Shown here in pieces: positions 1 to 9,300 of a stretch of 64,000 bases of DNA. Under the pieces are notes generated by a model. It was not told the origin of the DNA and ran no database searches. It worked only from the letters and a program-made list of their open reading frames with translations. This stretch comes from Candidatus Polarisedimenticolia bacterium (GTDB taxonomy: Bacteria > Acidobacteriota > Polarisedimenticolia > Gp22-AA2 > AA152). The position numbers and the translations under genes are program-made. The stretch lies in assembly GCA_036004685.1 (NCBI GenBank), contig DASYRE010000025.1:1-64000 (forward strand), given 5' to 3'. The first letter of the stretch is position 1; each line of letters starts with the position of its first letter.

Positions 1-1172
<1,172 letters not shown>

Positions 1173-1334
1173 AAAACTCTAGACCCGCCGTAGCTCTTCC
1201 CGCATTCGCGCCCAGATTCTCCTCCCGACGCTGTCGTTCTGCAGCAGAGCCCGGCGTTTCCAGGTTGACTGGGAGGAACTCTGTGCGTACGCTTTCAAGG
1301 AAGGTTTCAATTGTCAGGGCGAACCGAGGTGAGC

Positions 1335-2618
1335 ATGCGGTTTCCATCAGCCTTAGTGGCGGGCGGGGTCATCGTGACGGTCCTTTCGGGAACGCCTCTC
1401 AGGGCTGAGGACACGCGCAAGAAGTGGCAGTTCGGAGGCGGCTTCTCCTACTGGTCGACGGATGACAATATCCGCAGCAACGCTACGACGGCGTTCGCTC
1501 CGATCGACGCCAGCCAAGCCCAGAATCTTCCGTCAATCCGTTTCTCGGACCCCAGGCCTGATGCCAACGAGCTCAACGAGCCGACCATTCAAGACAACTT
1601 CAAGCTCGACTTCCAGTCGAGCTTCGGAATAACTCGCTGGGTGGCCCTTCAGCTGGATATGAGCTATTTCAGGGGGGACGTGGGGAACATCGAGTTCTAC
1701 TCGGAGGACACCACGGTTCCGGTAGACCTCTTTGCCCAGGCTCCGGATGATAACCTTCCGCCGAACGAACGCACCCAGCCTCGGAATCCTCTCGATCCGA
1801 CGACATCGATTTGTGCTCCGGTCCAAAGCGGAATCCCCGCGCCCCCCGGAACGAAACGTTGCTACGTGATGAGCCCGCAGGCGTCAAGCACGGTGCGGCG
1901 CAACGGGTTCCTTCCGGTAGGGCAGATCACGGAGATTCCAGTAAGTATCTCCGGGCTGGTCAGGTTCCGGCCCGAGAGTCCCTTCGATCCCTATGTCGGT
2001 GCCGGGGTGGGTTACATCTTTACGAGCCTCGACACGAGCAAGAGCCGGATTGGGACTCCACTCGTACTGACCTCCTCGAACAGCGCCGGCAGCAACAGGA
2101 TTTTTACCATGAACGGATTCGATGATGTCAGCGATTTCACCAACGGCCTGGTGGTCCAGGCGATTCAATCCGGGGCTCGGGGCGTACTGAGCTACCCCTG
2201 TCATCAGACTTTCAATCCGAACGGCTGTATCGCCGATCCGAATCGGCCGGCTGGAGGAACACCGCTCACGGCACTAAGCGCTTCGGTAGATGACGGAATG
2301 GAGTACCATCTGACGGGGGGAGTGGACTATTATTTCTCCGATCGTTGGTCCATCTATATCGATGCCCGGTACGTCTGGGCGCAAAGCAAAGTTAAGGTGC
2401 GAATCAATAATGAAGAGCAGGTGCTCACGAACTACCAGGATTACGGATGTGTGAATGGAGCTCCCACCTGCCGCGCCGTTTCCGGAGTGACGGACATTTC
2501 GAATGCGATCATCCTTAACCCTACGGTCGACGAGGCCAACGATATCATCCTCATTCAGGGAGGCGACATCCGGCTCGGCGGATTCTCCATAGGAGTAGGC
2601 GCAAAAGTCACTTTCTAA
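1335..2618 (+). CDS. Secreted outer-membrane beta-barrel protein located between 23S and 5S rRNA
   Basis: This 427-residue protein starts at ATG 1335, preceded by AGGTGAG; a TTG at 1311 is possible but would spoil the signal peptide. Residues 1-24 form a signal peptide ending ..GTPLRA. The rest shows alternating hydrophobic/polar strands, a VGAGVGYIF glycine-rich strand, and a C-terminal SIGVGAKVTF ending in Phe, the usual outer-membrane barrel signature. The last third resembles OmpW/OmpA-like barrels (a strand such as WSIYIDARYVWAQSK). Four cysteines in the mature part may form disulfides in extracellular loops. Its base composition looks less GC-rich than genes further right. A weak promoter-like pair TTGACT (1265) and TACGCT (1288) lies upstream. 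It sits co-directionally inside the rRNA operon, so read-through from the rRNA promoter is likely. The exact function is unknown. Confidence 0.85.
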   Translation: MRFPSALVAGGVIVTVLSGTPLRAEDTRKKWQFGGGFSYWSTDDNIRSNATTAFAPIDASQAQNLPSIRFSDPRPDANELNEPTIQDNFKLDFQSSFGITRWVALQLDMSYFRGDVGNIEFYSEDTTVPVDLFAQAPDDNLPPNERTQPRNPLDPTTSICAPVQSGIPAPPGTKRCYVMSPQASSTVRRNGFLPVGQITEIPVSISGLVRFRPESPFDPYVGAGVGYIFTSLDTSKSRIGTPLVLTSSNSAGSNRIFTMNGFDDVSDFTNGLVVQAIQSGARGVLSYPCHQTFNPNGCIADPNRPAGGTPLTALSASVDDGMEYHLTGGVDYYFSDRWSIYIDARYVWAQSKVKVRINNEEQVLTNYQDYGCVNGAPTCRAVSGVTDISNAIILNPTVDEANDIILIQGGDIRLGGFSIGVGAKVTF

Positions 2619-2630
2619 AAAATCAGGCTT

Positions 2631-2750
<120 letters not shown>

Positions 2751-2756
2751 TTAATT

Positions 2757-2791
2757 AGGCTCGCATGGTACTCATGCGAGCCTTTTTTTTT
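2757..2791 (+). terminator. Intrinsic terminator of the rRNA operon
   Basis: A perfect 11-bp stem AGGCTCGCATG / CATGCGAGCCT (2757-2767 with 2773-2783) with a 5-base loop is followed by an uninterrupted run of T to 2791. It lies a few bases after 5S rRNA and so closes the 23S-barrel-5S transcription unit. Confidence 0.95.
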
Positions 2792-2833
2792 GACTCCGTC
2801 AAGCCGTGCAATGAAGGTCATTTCGAGCCAGCC

Positions 2834-2861
2834 TTCAAAGGCGGGGATCAACTTCTATGTT
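2834..2861 (+). promoter_or_regulatory. Possible sigma-70 promoter for yebC-ruv
   Basis: TTCAAA (2834-2839) and TATGTT (2856-2861) are separated by 16 bases, about 40 bases upstream of the yebC start and just downstream of the rRNA terminator. The match is moderate; position supports it more than sequence does. Confidence 0.35.
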
Positions 2862-2899
2862 ATCATACGCCCAAGATCGAGGAGCCTGGGGAGGAACTG

Positions 2900-3649
2900 A
2901 TGTCCGGCCATTCCAAGTGGAGCAAGATCAAGCACGTCAAGGGCGCTCAAGACGCGAAACGGGGAAAGATCTTCACGAAGCTGATCAAGGAGATCACCGT
3001 TTCCGCAAGACTTGGAGGGGGAGATCCGGGCGGAAATCCGCGGCTGCGGACCGCGATCGAAGCGGCGCGGGCGGCGAACATGCCCAGCGACAACATCAAG
3101 CGGGCCGTCCAGAAGGGGACCGGCGAACTTCCCGGGCAGCAATACGAGGAGATCGCCTACGAAGGCTACGGTCCGGGGGGCGTGGCCATCTATGTCCAGG
3201 CGATGACCGACAACAGGAACCGCACCCTTCCCGAGATCAGGCACCTGTTCGCGAAATTCGGCGGCAATCTGGGTGAGCAGAATTCGGTGGCCTGGATGTT
3301 CGAAGCGAGGGGATACCTCGTCGTCGACAAGGGTCCCCTGTCGGAAGACGAGCTCATGGAGACGGTGCTCGAGGCGGGAGGGGAGGATCTCCGGGATGAC
3401 GGCGAGAGCTATGAGGTTTTCACCGCGCCGGAATCCTATCAGCGAGTCCGCGAAGCCCTGGAGAAGAAGGGCCTTCCGATTGCCACCGGCGAGGTGGCCA
3501 TGATCCCGAAGAACCGGATACGGGTCGAGGGTAAGAAGGCGCAGAACCTCCTGAACATGATGGAAGCCCTCGAGGATCACGACGACGTCCAGCACGCCTA
3601 TGCCAACTTCGACATTCCGGACGAAGAGCTCGATCGAAGGGCGTCCTGA
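2900..3649 (+). CDS. yebC: YebC/PmpR family DNA-binding regulatory protein
   Basis: This 249-residue protein starts [18 protein letters not shown], the signature N-terminus of the YebC/TACO1 family, and carries the conserved [11 protein letters not shown] and EVAMIPKN segments. Length matches the family (about 240-250). Members have been described as DNA-binding transcriptional regulators and, more recently, as factors that relieve ribosome stalling at proline-rich stretches. Which role applies here cannot be read from sequence. ATG 2900 is preceded by GGGGAGGAA. The gene begins the common yebC-ruvC-ruvA-ruvB neighbourhood, and ruvC overlaps its 3' end. Confidence 0.95.
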   Translation: MSGHSKWSKIKHVKGAQDAKRGKIFTKLIKEITVSARLGGGDPGGNPRLRTAIEAARAANMPSDNIKRAVQKGTGELPGQQYEEIAYEGYGPGGVAIYVQAMTDNRNRTLPEIRHLFAKFGGNLGEQNSVAWMFEARGYLVVDKGPLSEDELMETVLEAGGEDLRDDGESYEVFTAPESYQRVREALEKKGLPIATGEVAMIPKNRIRVEGKKAQNLLNMMEALEDHDDVQHAYANFDIPDEELDRRAS

Positions 3650-4160
3650 ACCAAGAGACGTCTTTCGCATCCTGGGAATCGATCCCGGCTCTCATTCCAC
3701 CGGTTATGGCCTGCTCGAGGAGAGCGGGGGACGGCTGCGTGAGATAGAGTCCGGAGCCATCCGCCCGGGCCGGGACAAGCAGTTTCTGCATCGCCTCTCC
3801 GACATTCACGACGCCCTTTCAGAGTTGGTGATACGGTTCAGACCCGACGCCGTTGCGGTCGAGAATCCGTTCCTGGCGCGTAACGTGCGCAGCGCCATGC
3901 AGCTCGGTGAGGCGCGAGCGGCGGCGCTGCTGCCAGCCGTCAGGGCGGGAATTCCGGTCTTCGAGTATGCCCCGCGCCACGTGAAGGCGGCGGTGGTCGG
4001 GCACGGCGGTGCCGAGAAGGCCCAGGTCGCACGCATGGTCGGGCTCTTGCTGGGCCTGTCCGCTTTGCCCATGCCCCTGGATGCCACCGATGCGCTGGCA
4101 GTCGCCATCTGTCATGCCAACCGCTCGTCGGGACTGAGACGTCTGCAAAAACTCACATGA
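3600..4160 (+). CDS. ruvC: Holliday junction resolvase RuvC
   Basis: RuvC is the endonuclease that cuts Holliday junctions symmetrically in complex with RuvAB. The RNase H-fold catalytic acidic residues are all visible: Asp28 in [11 protein letters not shown], Glu88 in AVENPF, and Asp161 and Asp164 in [13 protein letters not shown]. Counting from ATG 3600 the protein has 186 residues, about 20 more at the N-terminus than usual, and overlaps yebC by 50 bases. No ATG, GTG or TTG occurs in frame between 3600 and the GIDPG motif, so either the long start is real or a non-standard start near CGCATCCTG (3666-3674) is used. Its TGA stop overlaps the next start as ATGA. Confidence 0.93.
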   Translation: MPTSTFRTKSSIEGRPEPRDVFRILGIDPGSHSTGYGLLEESGGRLREIESGAIRPGRDKQFLHRLSDIHDALSELVIRFRPDAVAVENPFLARNVRSAMQLGEARAAALLPAVRAGIPVFEYAPRHVKAAVVGHGGAEKAQVARMVGLLLGLSALPMPLDATDALAVAICHANRSSGLRRLQKLT

Positions 4161-7045
4161 CCTCTCCGGCCCCGCGGCGGCTCGTCCTGATCGCCCTCCT
4201 TGTCCTCCTCATCGCGGCCGTCTTCGTCAGAATCGTTCCTGCCAAGCGGATCTCCGTGCTGCAGAATCGCGTGGGCCGATCCAACCCTCTCCTCCTTTCC
4301 AAGGGAGTTCACTGGCGAATTCCCGGGTGGGAGGCCATCTACGTCTATTCCGCGGAACCTCTGACCCTACGAGGCGAGATCCCGGCGATCAGCAAGGATC
4401 GAATCAAGGTCGCCGTTCCCTTCGAGTTTCGGGTCCGTCTCGACGACGGCATCGTTCTGAAGGCCCACCGTGAGCGCGCCGCAGGCGAAGATGCTCCCGG
4501 CTGGATTCGCAGGCAGGCGGAGGGCTTCATCGTCCGGATTGCGAAGCGCACTCCGGCCTACCAGCTGTGGAGGGAGAATCTTCCGTCCCAGCAGAGGAGC
4601 ATCCTGAGCGAGGACCTGAAGCCTCTGGGTCTCGTGGAAGACAGTCTTAGAGTGGGTTCCGGCAAGACCGATCCCAAGATCCTGGCCTCCTATGGCACGG
4701 AGAAGCTCGCGGCAATGAGAAGGAACACCGGAGCTAAGATCGCCGTCATCGGTCTGGACGGCGCCGACTGGGATTTCGCCCTCCCCATGATCCGAAAAGG
4801 CGAGCTTCCCAACCTCGCCCGCTTGAGGAAGGAGGGAGCGTACGGAGAGATTCGAACCAACAATCCTCCGCTCTCCCCGCTTCTCTGGACGACGATCGCC
4901 ACCGGGAAATCGCCCGACGTCCATGGAATCAATGACTTCCTGGTGCTCGATGCGAAGACGCGGCGCATGGTCCCGATCTCCAGCGAGTTTCGCAAGGTCA
5001 AGGCGGCCTGGAACATCGCCTCGGACGCCGGACTCACGACGGAGTTCGTCGCTTGGTGGGCTACCTGGCCTGCCGAGCCCGTCCGCGGGATCATGGTCTC
5101 CGATCGCGTCTCCTACTCTCTCTTCAGCTTCGTCTCGGGGATGAGCTTGAGCGGGAAGGAGACCTTTCCGGAAGGCTATTTCAAGGAGATTCAACCCTTC
5201 CTGAAGAGCGAAGCGGCCGTCACGCTGGACGACATCTCGGGCATGGTGCACGTGACGCCGGCGGAACTGGCGGCGGCGCGGACGCCGGAGGCGCGGCGAG
5301 GCGCGAAGGGAGAGGATCTGGAGTCTCTCGCCACGCTGATCCGAGTGGTGGCCAGCACCGAGAACTACTCCCGCATCGCGCAGGATCTCCTGCGCCGCAA
5401 GCAACCCGATCTCTTCGCCGTCTACTTCCAGGGAATCGACGAGGTGAGCCATCGATTCGCCCATCTGGAGCCGCCCCGAATGCCCGGGGTCCCGGCCGAG
5501 CGCTATGCGAAGTACTCCCAGGCGGTCGCCGGCTTTTACCGCTTTCAGGACCGGATTCTGGGAGAGGTGCTCCGCCTGATTTCTAGGGACACGACGCTCA
5601 TCCTGCTCTCGGACCATGGATTCGATTCGGGAGAATCGCGCCCGAAGGATTTTCCTCCGTTCATCGAGGGCCAGCCCGGACTCTGGCATGCTCCTTTCGG
5701 CATGCTCGTTCTACACGGCGCCCACGTGAAGCCAGGCCCGCTTCCGACGTCGAGCCTCTACGACGTGCTGCCCACGATTCTGGATTTGCTGGGCCTTCCA
5801 CCCGCCGAGGACCTTCCCGGCAGGAGCCTGCGCGTTGGCCTTGATCCCGGTTTCGTGGGAGGAGGCGCCCTGCCCAGAATCTCGTCCTATGAAGCCTACG
5901 GGGACCCGCTGCGACCCGCCCGGGAAGGGGAGAGCGAAGCATCCGGCGCCGCCGGAAGCGAGGCGATCGTCGAGACTCTTCGTTCGCTCGGATACGTCGG
6001 AGCGCCGCCGGAGCCCAAAGACTCCGGCAAGCCGGGCGCGTCGGGCGCCGTCAACGCCGCGACCACGGCCCTCTATCACGCCAATCTGGCCTCGATCCTG
6101 GCCGCCAAGGGGGACCTCAAGGGGGCCGAGGCCGAGCACCGCCTGGCGCTGCAGAGCAACCCCGACACCGTCTCGGCGCTCCTGGGACTGGCCCGGATCG
6201 AAGAGATGAAGGGCCATCCCGACCAGGCGCTCGCTCTTCTCCAGCGCATCGTGTCCCGCGGCCTGAAATACGAGCCGCACGTGCTCCTGCGAATCGCCGA
6301 GCTGTTTCACAAGTCAGGACGCGACGAGGACGGTCTCGCCTATTTCGACCGCATAGCCGGCACGGGAAAGAACGAAGCGATGATTTCAACGGCCCGTGGG
6401 GTGTTATACTCGCGCTCGAATCAGCCCCAGAAGGCGGAGGACGCCTTCCGGCGCGCTCTGGCCGAGGAGCCTCTGTCCCTTTCCCCGATGGAAGAGCTCT
6501 TCGTGCTTTACGATCAACAAGGGAGGGTCCCCGAGCTGATTCCCGAGCTCCAGGCGGCCATCCGCCGCGAAGAAGGCTCTTTCATGCACCATAACTGGCT
6601 GGGACTCGCCTACCGGCGGCAGGGCGATCTCGGTCGCGCCGAAGAAGAGCTCCGACGCGCCATCGAGCTGGGGCCGGACCAAGTGGGGCCAGCTGCCAAC
6701 CTCGGAAGCATCTATCTCCAGGACGGCCGGGTAGATGAGGCGGCCAAGCTCCTCGAAAAGGCGCTGGGAAGAGATGCGGCCAGCGCCGAAGTTCGGACCA
6801 ACCTGATCGTCGCCCTCGGCCGGCTCGGACAGGTGGACAAGGCGCGCGATCTCTTCGAGGAGGGGATTCGCATCACCCGGCGCCCTTCCCTCTACAACGC
6901 CATGGCTTTTGCCTATCAGATCAACGGGCGGCCGAAGGACGCGGCCGGCCTTCTCAAGGTCTCTCTCAAGATGGACCCGCACCAGGCCGATGCTCTCCGG
7001 CTTCTCCGGCAGGCGGAACCCGCGGCGCCGGTTCAGCCGCGCTAG
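4157..7045 (+). CDS. Membrane-anchored SPFH-like / type I phosphodiesterase / TPR fusion protein
   Basis: This is a 962-residue, three-part protein. Residues about 7-25 form one membrane segment. Residues 28-170 resemble an SPFH/prohibitin-type domain (KRISVLQNRVGRSNP, then VAVPFEFRVRLDDGIV). Residues about 190-580 form an alkaline-phosphatase-superfamily domain of the type I phosphodiesterase kind: VIGLDGADWDFALPM (metal Asp), a probable Thr nucleophile in PLLWTTIATGKSPDVHG, FQGIDEVSHRF, LLSDHGFDSG and a later GLWHAPFG His. Residues about 620-955 are tandem TPRs. Related phosphatase-TPR proteins are common in Acidobacteriota-like genomes but substrates are unknown. It overlaps ruvC by 4 bases and ends 10 bases before ruvA, so it is translated within the ruv operon although nothing in it suggests recombination. 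Confidence 0.85.
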   Translation: MTSPAPRRLVLIALLVLLIAAVFVRIVPAKRISVLQNRVGRSNPLLLSKGVHWRIPGWEAIYVYSAEPLTLRGEIPAISKDRIKVAVPFEFRVRLDDGIVLKAHRERAAGEDAPGWIRRQAEGFIVRIAKRTPAYQLWRENLPSQQRSILSEDLKPLGLVEDSLRVGSGKTDPKILASYGTEKLAAMRRNTGAKIAVIGLDGADWDFALPMIRKGELPNLARLRKEGAYGEIRTNNPPLSPLLWTTIATGKSPDVHGINDFLVLDAKTRRMVPISSEFRKVKAAWNIASDAGLTTEFVAWWATWPAEPVRGIMVSDRVSYSLFSFVSGMSLSGKETFPEGYFKEIQPFLKSEAAVTLDDISGMVHVTPAELAAARTPEARRGAKGEDLESLATLIRVVASTENYSRIAQDLLRRKQPDLFAVYFQGIDEVSHRFAHLEPPRMPGVPAERYAKYSQAVAGFYRFQDRILGEVLRLISRDTTLILLSDHGFDSGESRPKDFPPFIEGQPGLWHAPFGMLVLHGAHVKPGPLPTSSLYDVLPTILDLLGLPPAEDLPGRSLRVGLDPGFVGGGALPRISSYEAYGDPLRPAREGESEASGAAGSEAIVETLRSLGYVGAPPEPKDSGKPGASGAVNAATTALYHANLASILAAKGDLKGAEAEHRLALQSNPDTVSALLGLARIEEMKGHPDQALALLQRIVSRGLKYEPHVLLRIAELFHKSGRDEDGLAYFDRIAGTGKNEAMISTARGVLYSRSNQPQKAEDAFRRALAEEPLSLSPMEELFVLYDQQGRVPELIPELQAAIRREEGSFMHHNWLGLAYRRQGDLGRAEEELRRAIELGPDQVGPAANLGSIYLQDGRVDEAAKLLEKALGRDAASAEVRTNLIVALGRLGQVDKARDLFEEGIRITRRPSLYNAMAFAYQINGRPKDAAGLLKVSLKMDPHQADALRLLRQAEPAAPVQPR

Positions 7046-7055
7046 GAGGCCAGCC

Positions 7056-7694
7056 TTGATCGCCCGGCTCTCCGGCACCCTGCATGAAAAGACGCCCGAG
7101 CGGGTGATCCTCGACGTTCAAGGCGTCGGCTACGATGTCAGAGTCCCGCTTTCGACCTACGGCTCCCTGCCGGCCATCGGAGCGGAAGTCCGACTGCTGG
7201 TGCACACCCATGTCCGCGAGGACGCGATCGCGCTCTACGGATTCGCCACCTCTCGGGAGCGGTACCTCTTCGAGAAGATGATCGGGGTCAGTGGCGTCGG
7301 CCCCCGTCTCGCCATCGCCCTCCTCTCCGGGCTCGCGCCCGAAGATCTGCAGGAAGCGATTCGGGGAGGAGAGGTCGCCCGATTGTGCAAAGTCCCCGGC
7401 GTGGGGCGGAAGACCGCGGAGCGACTGGTGGTGGACTTGCGCGACAAGATGGAGAACACGGACACCAAGGAGAGGGGGGGCGGCAAGCGAACCGAGGCGG
7501 TGGAGGGGCCGAGCGCCCTCGCCGCGGACGTGCTTTCGGCCTTGGTGAACCTCGGGTATCCGGCGCGGGACGCGGAGCGGGCCGTCTCCGATGCCCGCCG
7601 ATCGCTGGAACCTGTGGAGTCTTCCGGCGTGAAGACCGTCACCTTCGAGCGACTGCTGCGCGACGCCCTCCGGACCGTGTCGGCATCGAGGTAG
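7056..7694 (+). CDS. ruvA: Holliday junction branch migration protein RuvA
   Basis: RuvA binds four-way junctions as a tetramer and loads the RuvB motor. This 212-residue protein has the N-terminal OB domain (MIARLSGTLHEKTPE..., GVGYDVRVP), two helix-hairpin-helix motifs (GVSGVGPRLAIALLSG and CKVPGVGRKTAERLV), a charged linker and a C-terminal RuvB-binding domain containing ALVNLGYPARDAERAV. The start is TTG 7056, supported by AGGAGG at 7044-7049 and alignment to the usual MI-x-x-L-x-G beginning. It follows the phosphodiesterase-TPR gene by 10 bases and precedes ruvB by 66 bases. Confidence 0.96.
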   Translation: MIARLSGTLHEKTPERVILDVQGVGYDVRVPLSTYGSLPAIGAEVRLLVHTHVREDAIALYGFATSRERYLFEKMIGVSGVGPRLAIALLSGLAPEDLQEAIRGGEVARLCKVPGVGRKTAERLVVDLRDKMENTDTKERGGGKRTEAVEGPSALAADVLSALVNLGYPARDAERAVSDARRSLEPVESSGVKTVTFERLLRDALRTVSASR

Positions 7695-7760
7695 CGGACC
7701 GGATCAAGCAGCACGGGCGCGCGGGCCGCCTTTGCCGGCCGTTTGCCGGGTGAAAGGACA

Positions 7761-8807
7761 ATGGTGCCTTCGGGAGACGATCGGAGAATCCTCTCGGGCG
7801 CGAGCCGGGACGAAGATCGGGATCTGGATCGAACGCTGCGCCCCCGGACGATGGAAGAGTACATCGGCCAGGAGCGGATGAAGCAGAACCTGCGCGTCTT
7901 CATCCAGGCCGCGCTGGAGCGGGGAGAGGCGCTGGATCACATTCTCCTGTACGGGCCTCCGGGGCTGGGCAAGACGACGATCGCGCACGTAATCGCCCAC
8001 GAAGTGGGGATGCCCATTAAGGCCACGTCCGGACCAGCCATCGAGAAGGCCGGGGACCTGGTCGCGCTGCTGACCAACCTGGAGGAGAGGGGAATCCTGT
8101 TCATCGACGAGATCCATCGCCTGAGTCCCACGCTGGAGGAGGTCCTCTATCAGGCGATGGAGGACTATAAGCTGGACATCACGATCGGCCAGGGCGTCGG
8201 GGCGCGGGTCGTGAAGATCGATCTTCCTCCCTTTACGCTCCTCGGGGCTTCCACGCGCATTGGGCTGCTCACCGCTCCCCTGAGGGATCGATTCGGAATC
8301 GTCCACCACCTTCACTTCTACGGCCAGGAAGATCTCACTCGAATCATCCGGCGGGCCTCCCGGATTCTGGCGGTGGACATCGACGATCCGGGGGCGGAGG
8401 AGATTGGCCGGCGCGCGCGCGGCACCCCCCGGGTGGCCAACCGGCTGCTGCGACGGGTCCGCGATTTCGTCCAAGTCAAGGCGGACGGCCGCATCACGGG
8501 AGAGACCGCCGAAAAGTACCTCGAACGTCTCGAGGTCGACCGTTACGGCCTGGACGAGGTCGACCGGAGGCTGCTCCTGACGATCCACCAGAAGTTCGAC
8601 GGAGGGCCGGTGGGACTGAATACCCTGGCAGCGTCCATCGGCGAGGAGCGCGACACCATCGAGGAAATCTACGAGCCCTACCTGCTGCAGATCGGTTTCA
8701 TCGACCGGACCGCGCGGGGCAGGCGAATCACGCGCCTTGCCTGCCAGCACCTGAAGCTATCCGAATCCCCGGCCCGGAAGGTCGCTCCCCAACCGCCTCT
8801 CTTCTGA
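7761..8807 (+). CDS. ruvB: Holliday junction branch migration ATPase RuvB
   Basis: RuvB is the AAA+ ATPase that drives branch migration on RuvA-bound junctions. It shows Walker [13 protein letters not shown], Walker [10 protein letters not shown], sensor 1 LLGASTRIG and the LRDRFG arginine-finger region, followed by the winged-helix C-terminal domain with [18 protein letters not shown]. The 348 residues match the family. ATG 7761 is chosen because GAAAGGA sits just upstream; an in-frame TTG at 7743 is an alternative. This is the last gene of the ruv block; roughly 500 bases without a credible gene follow. Confidence 0.97.
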   Translation: MVPSGDDRRILSGASRDEDRDLDRTLRPRTMEEYIGQERMKQNLRVFIQAALERGEALDHILLYGPPGLGKTTIAHVIAHEVGMPIKATSGPAIEKAGDLVALLTNLEERGILFIDEIHRLSPTLEEVLYQAMEDYKLDITIGQGVGARVVKIDLPPFTLLGASTRIGLLTAPLRDRFGIVHHLHFYGQEDLTRIIRRASRILAVDIDDPGAEEIGRRARGTPRVANRLLRRVRDFVQVKADGRITGETAEKYLERLEVDRYGLDEVDRRLLLTIHQKFDGGPVGLNTLAASIGEERDTIEEIYEPYLLQIGFIDRTARGRRITRLACQHLKLSESPARKVAPQPPLF

Positions 8808-9250
8808 GCCGGCCGGCCACCTCTCAAAGCCCACTGTGACTCCTGCATGTAGCGCGCGGCGGAGCCGGCCCCCAGGTTGTTCCGGGCGCGGGCGGCCAGC
8901 GGTTCGTTGGCCCCTCCTTTCCTGATTCGCCGGTCGCGACGATCGTCTCAACGATTCCGGTTCCTGACTCGGGCGCAGACCCCCATCGTGCTTCTGGGGA
9001 GGCGCCTCCTCCCCCTCCTTGGCATCGCGTTGCTCCGGCAGCCGAGCACTCCTGCGGCCTGGCCAGCAGTCTGCTCATCACGGCCCTGCCTGGCGCGCTT
9101 CAGAGGCGAGATCATTTCCTCCAGGTGTGTCTCCGAGGCGTCTGCCGCTGGGCGTCGCCGATTCGGAGCAGGGTGCCGGATCGTGCCGATGTCGCGGGAG
9201 CTTGGAGAAGGCTCGAAGCTCGCCGGCATTCCGGACCTAGGATTTTGAGC
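8808..9250. other. Non-coding interval after ruvB
   Basis: No open frame here has a convincing start, domain or codon pattern; short frames occur on both strands as expected for GC-rich DNA. No tRNA-like cloverleaf was seen. The right end holds the terminator of the minus-strand giant gene. No terminator with a T-run on the plus strand was seen for ruvB. Confidence 0.5.
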
Positions 9251-9281
9251 AAAAAAAAGCGGGGCCCGGAGGCCCCGCTTG
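9251..9281 (-). terminator. Intrinsic terminator of the giant subtilase gene
   Basis: AGCGGGGCC (9258-9266) pairs perfectly with GGCCCCGCT (9271-9279) around a 4-base loop. On the minus strand the stem is followed by eight T. It lies about 20 bases beyond the stop codon of the minus-strand gene. There is no T-run on the plus strand, so it acts in one direction. Confidence 0.9.
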
Positions 9282-9300
9282 AGTGCCCTATCTGTCTAAG

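Noticed and set aside
3600-3668. Frameshift or truncated start in ruvC
   Set aside because: The lack of a standard start close to GIDPG is odd, but all catalytic residues are intact and the ATG at 3600 is in frame, so the gene is kept as functional.
8877-9248. Possible 123-codon gene after ruvB
   Set aside because: No ribosome-binding site, no recognisable domain, biased Arg/Ser composition; overlaps similar frames on the other strand.
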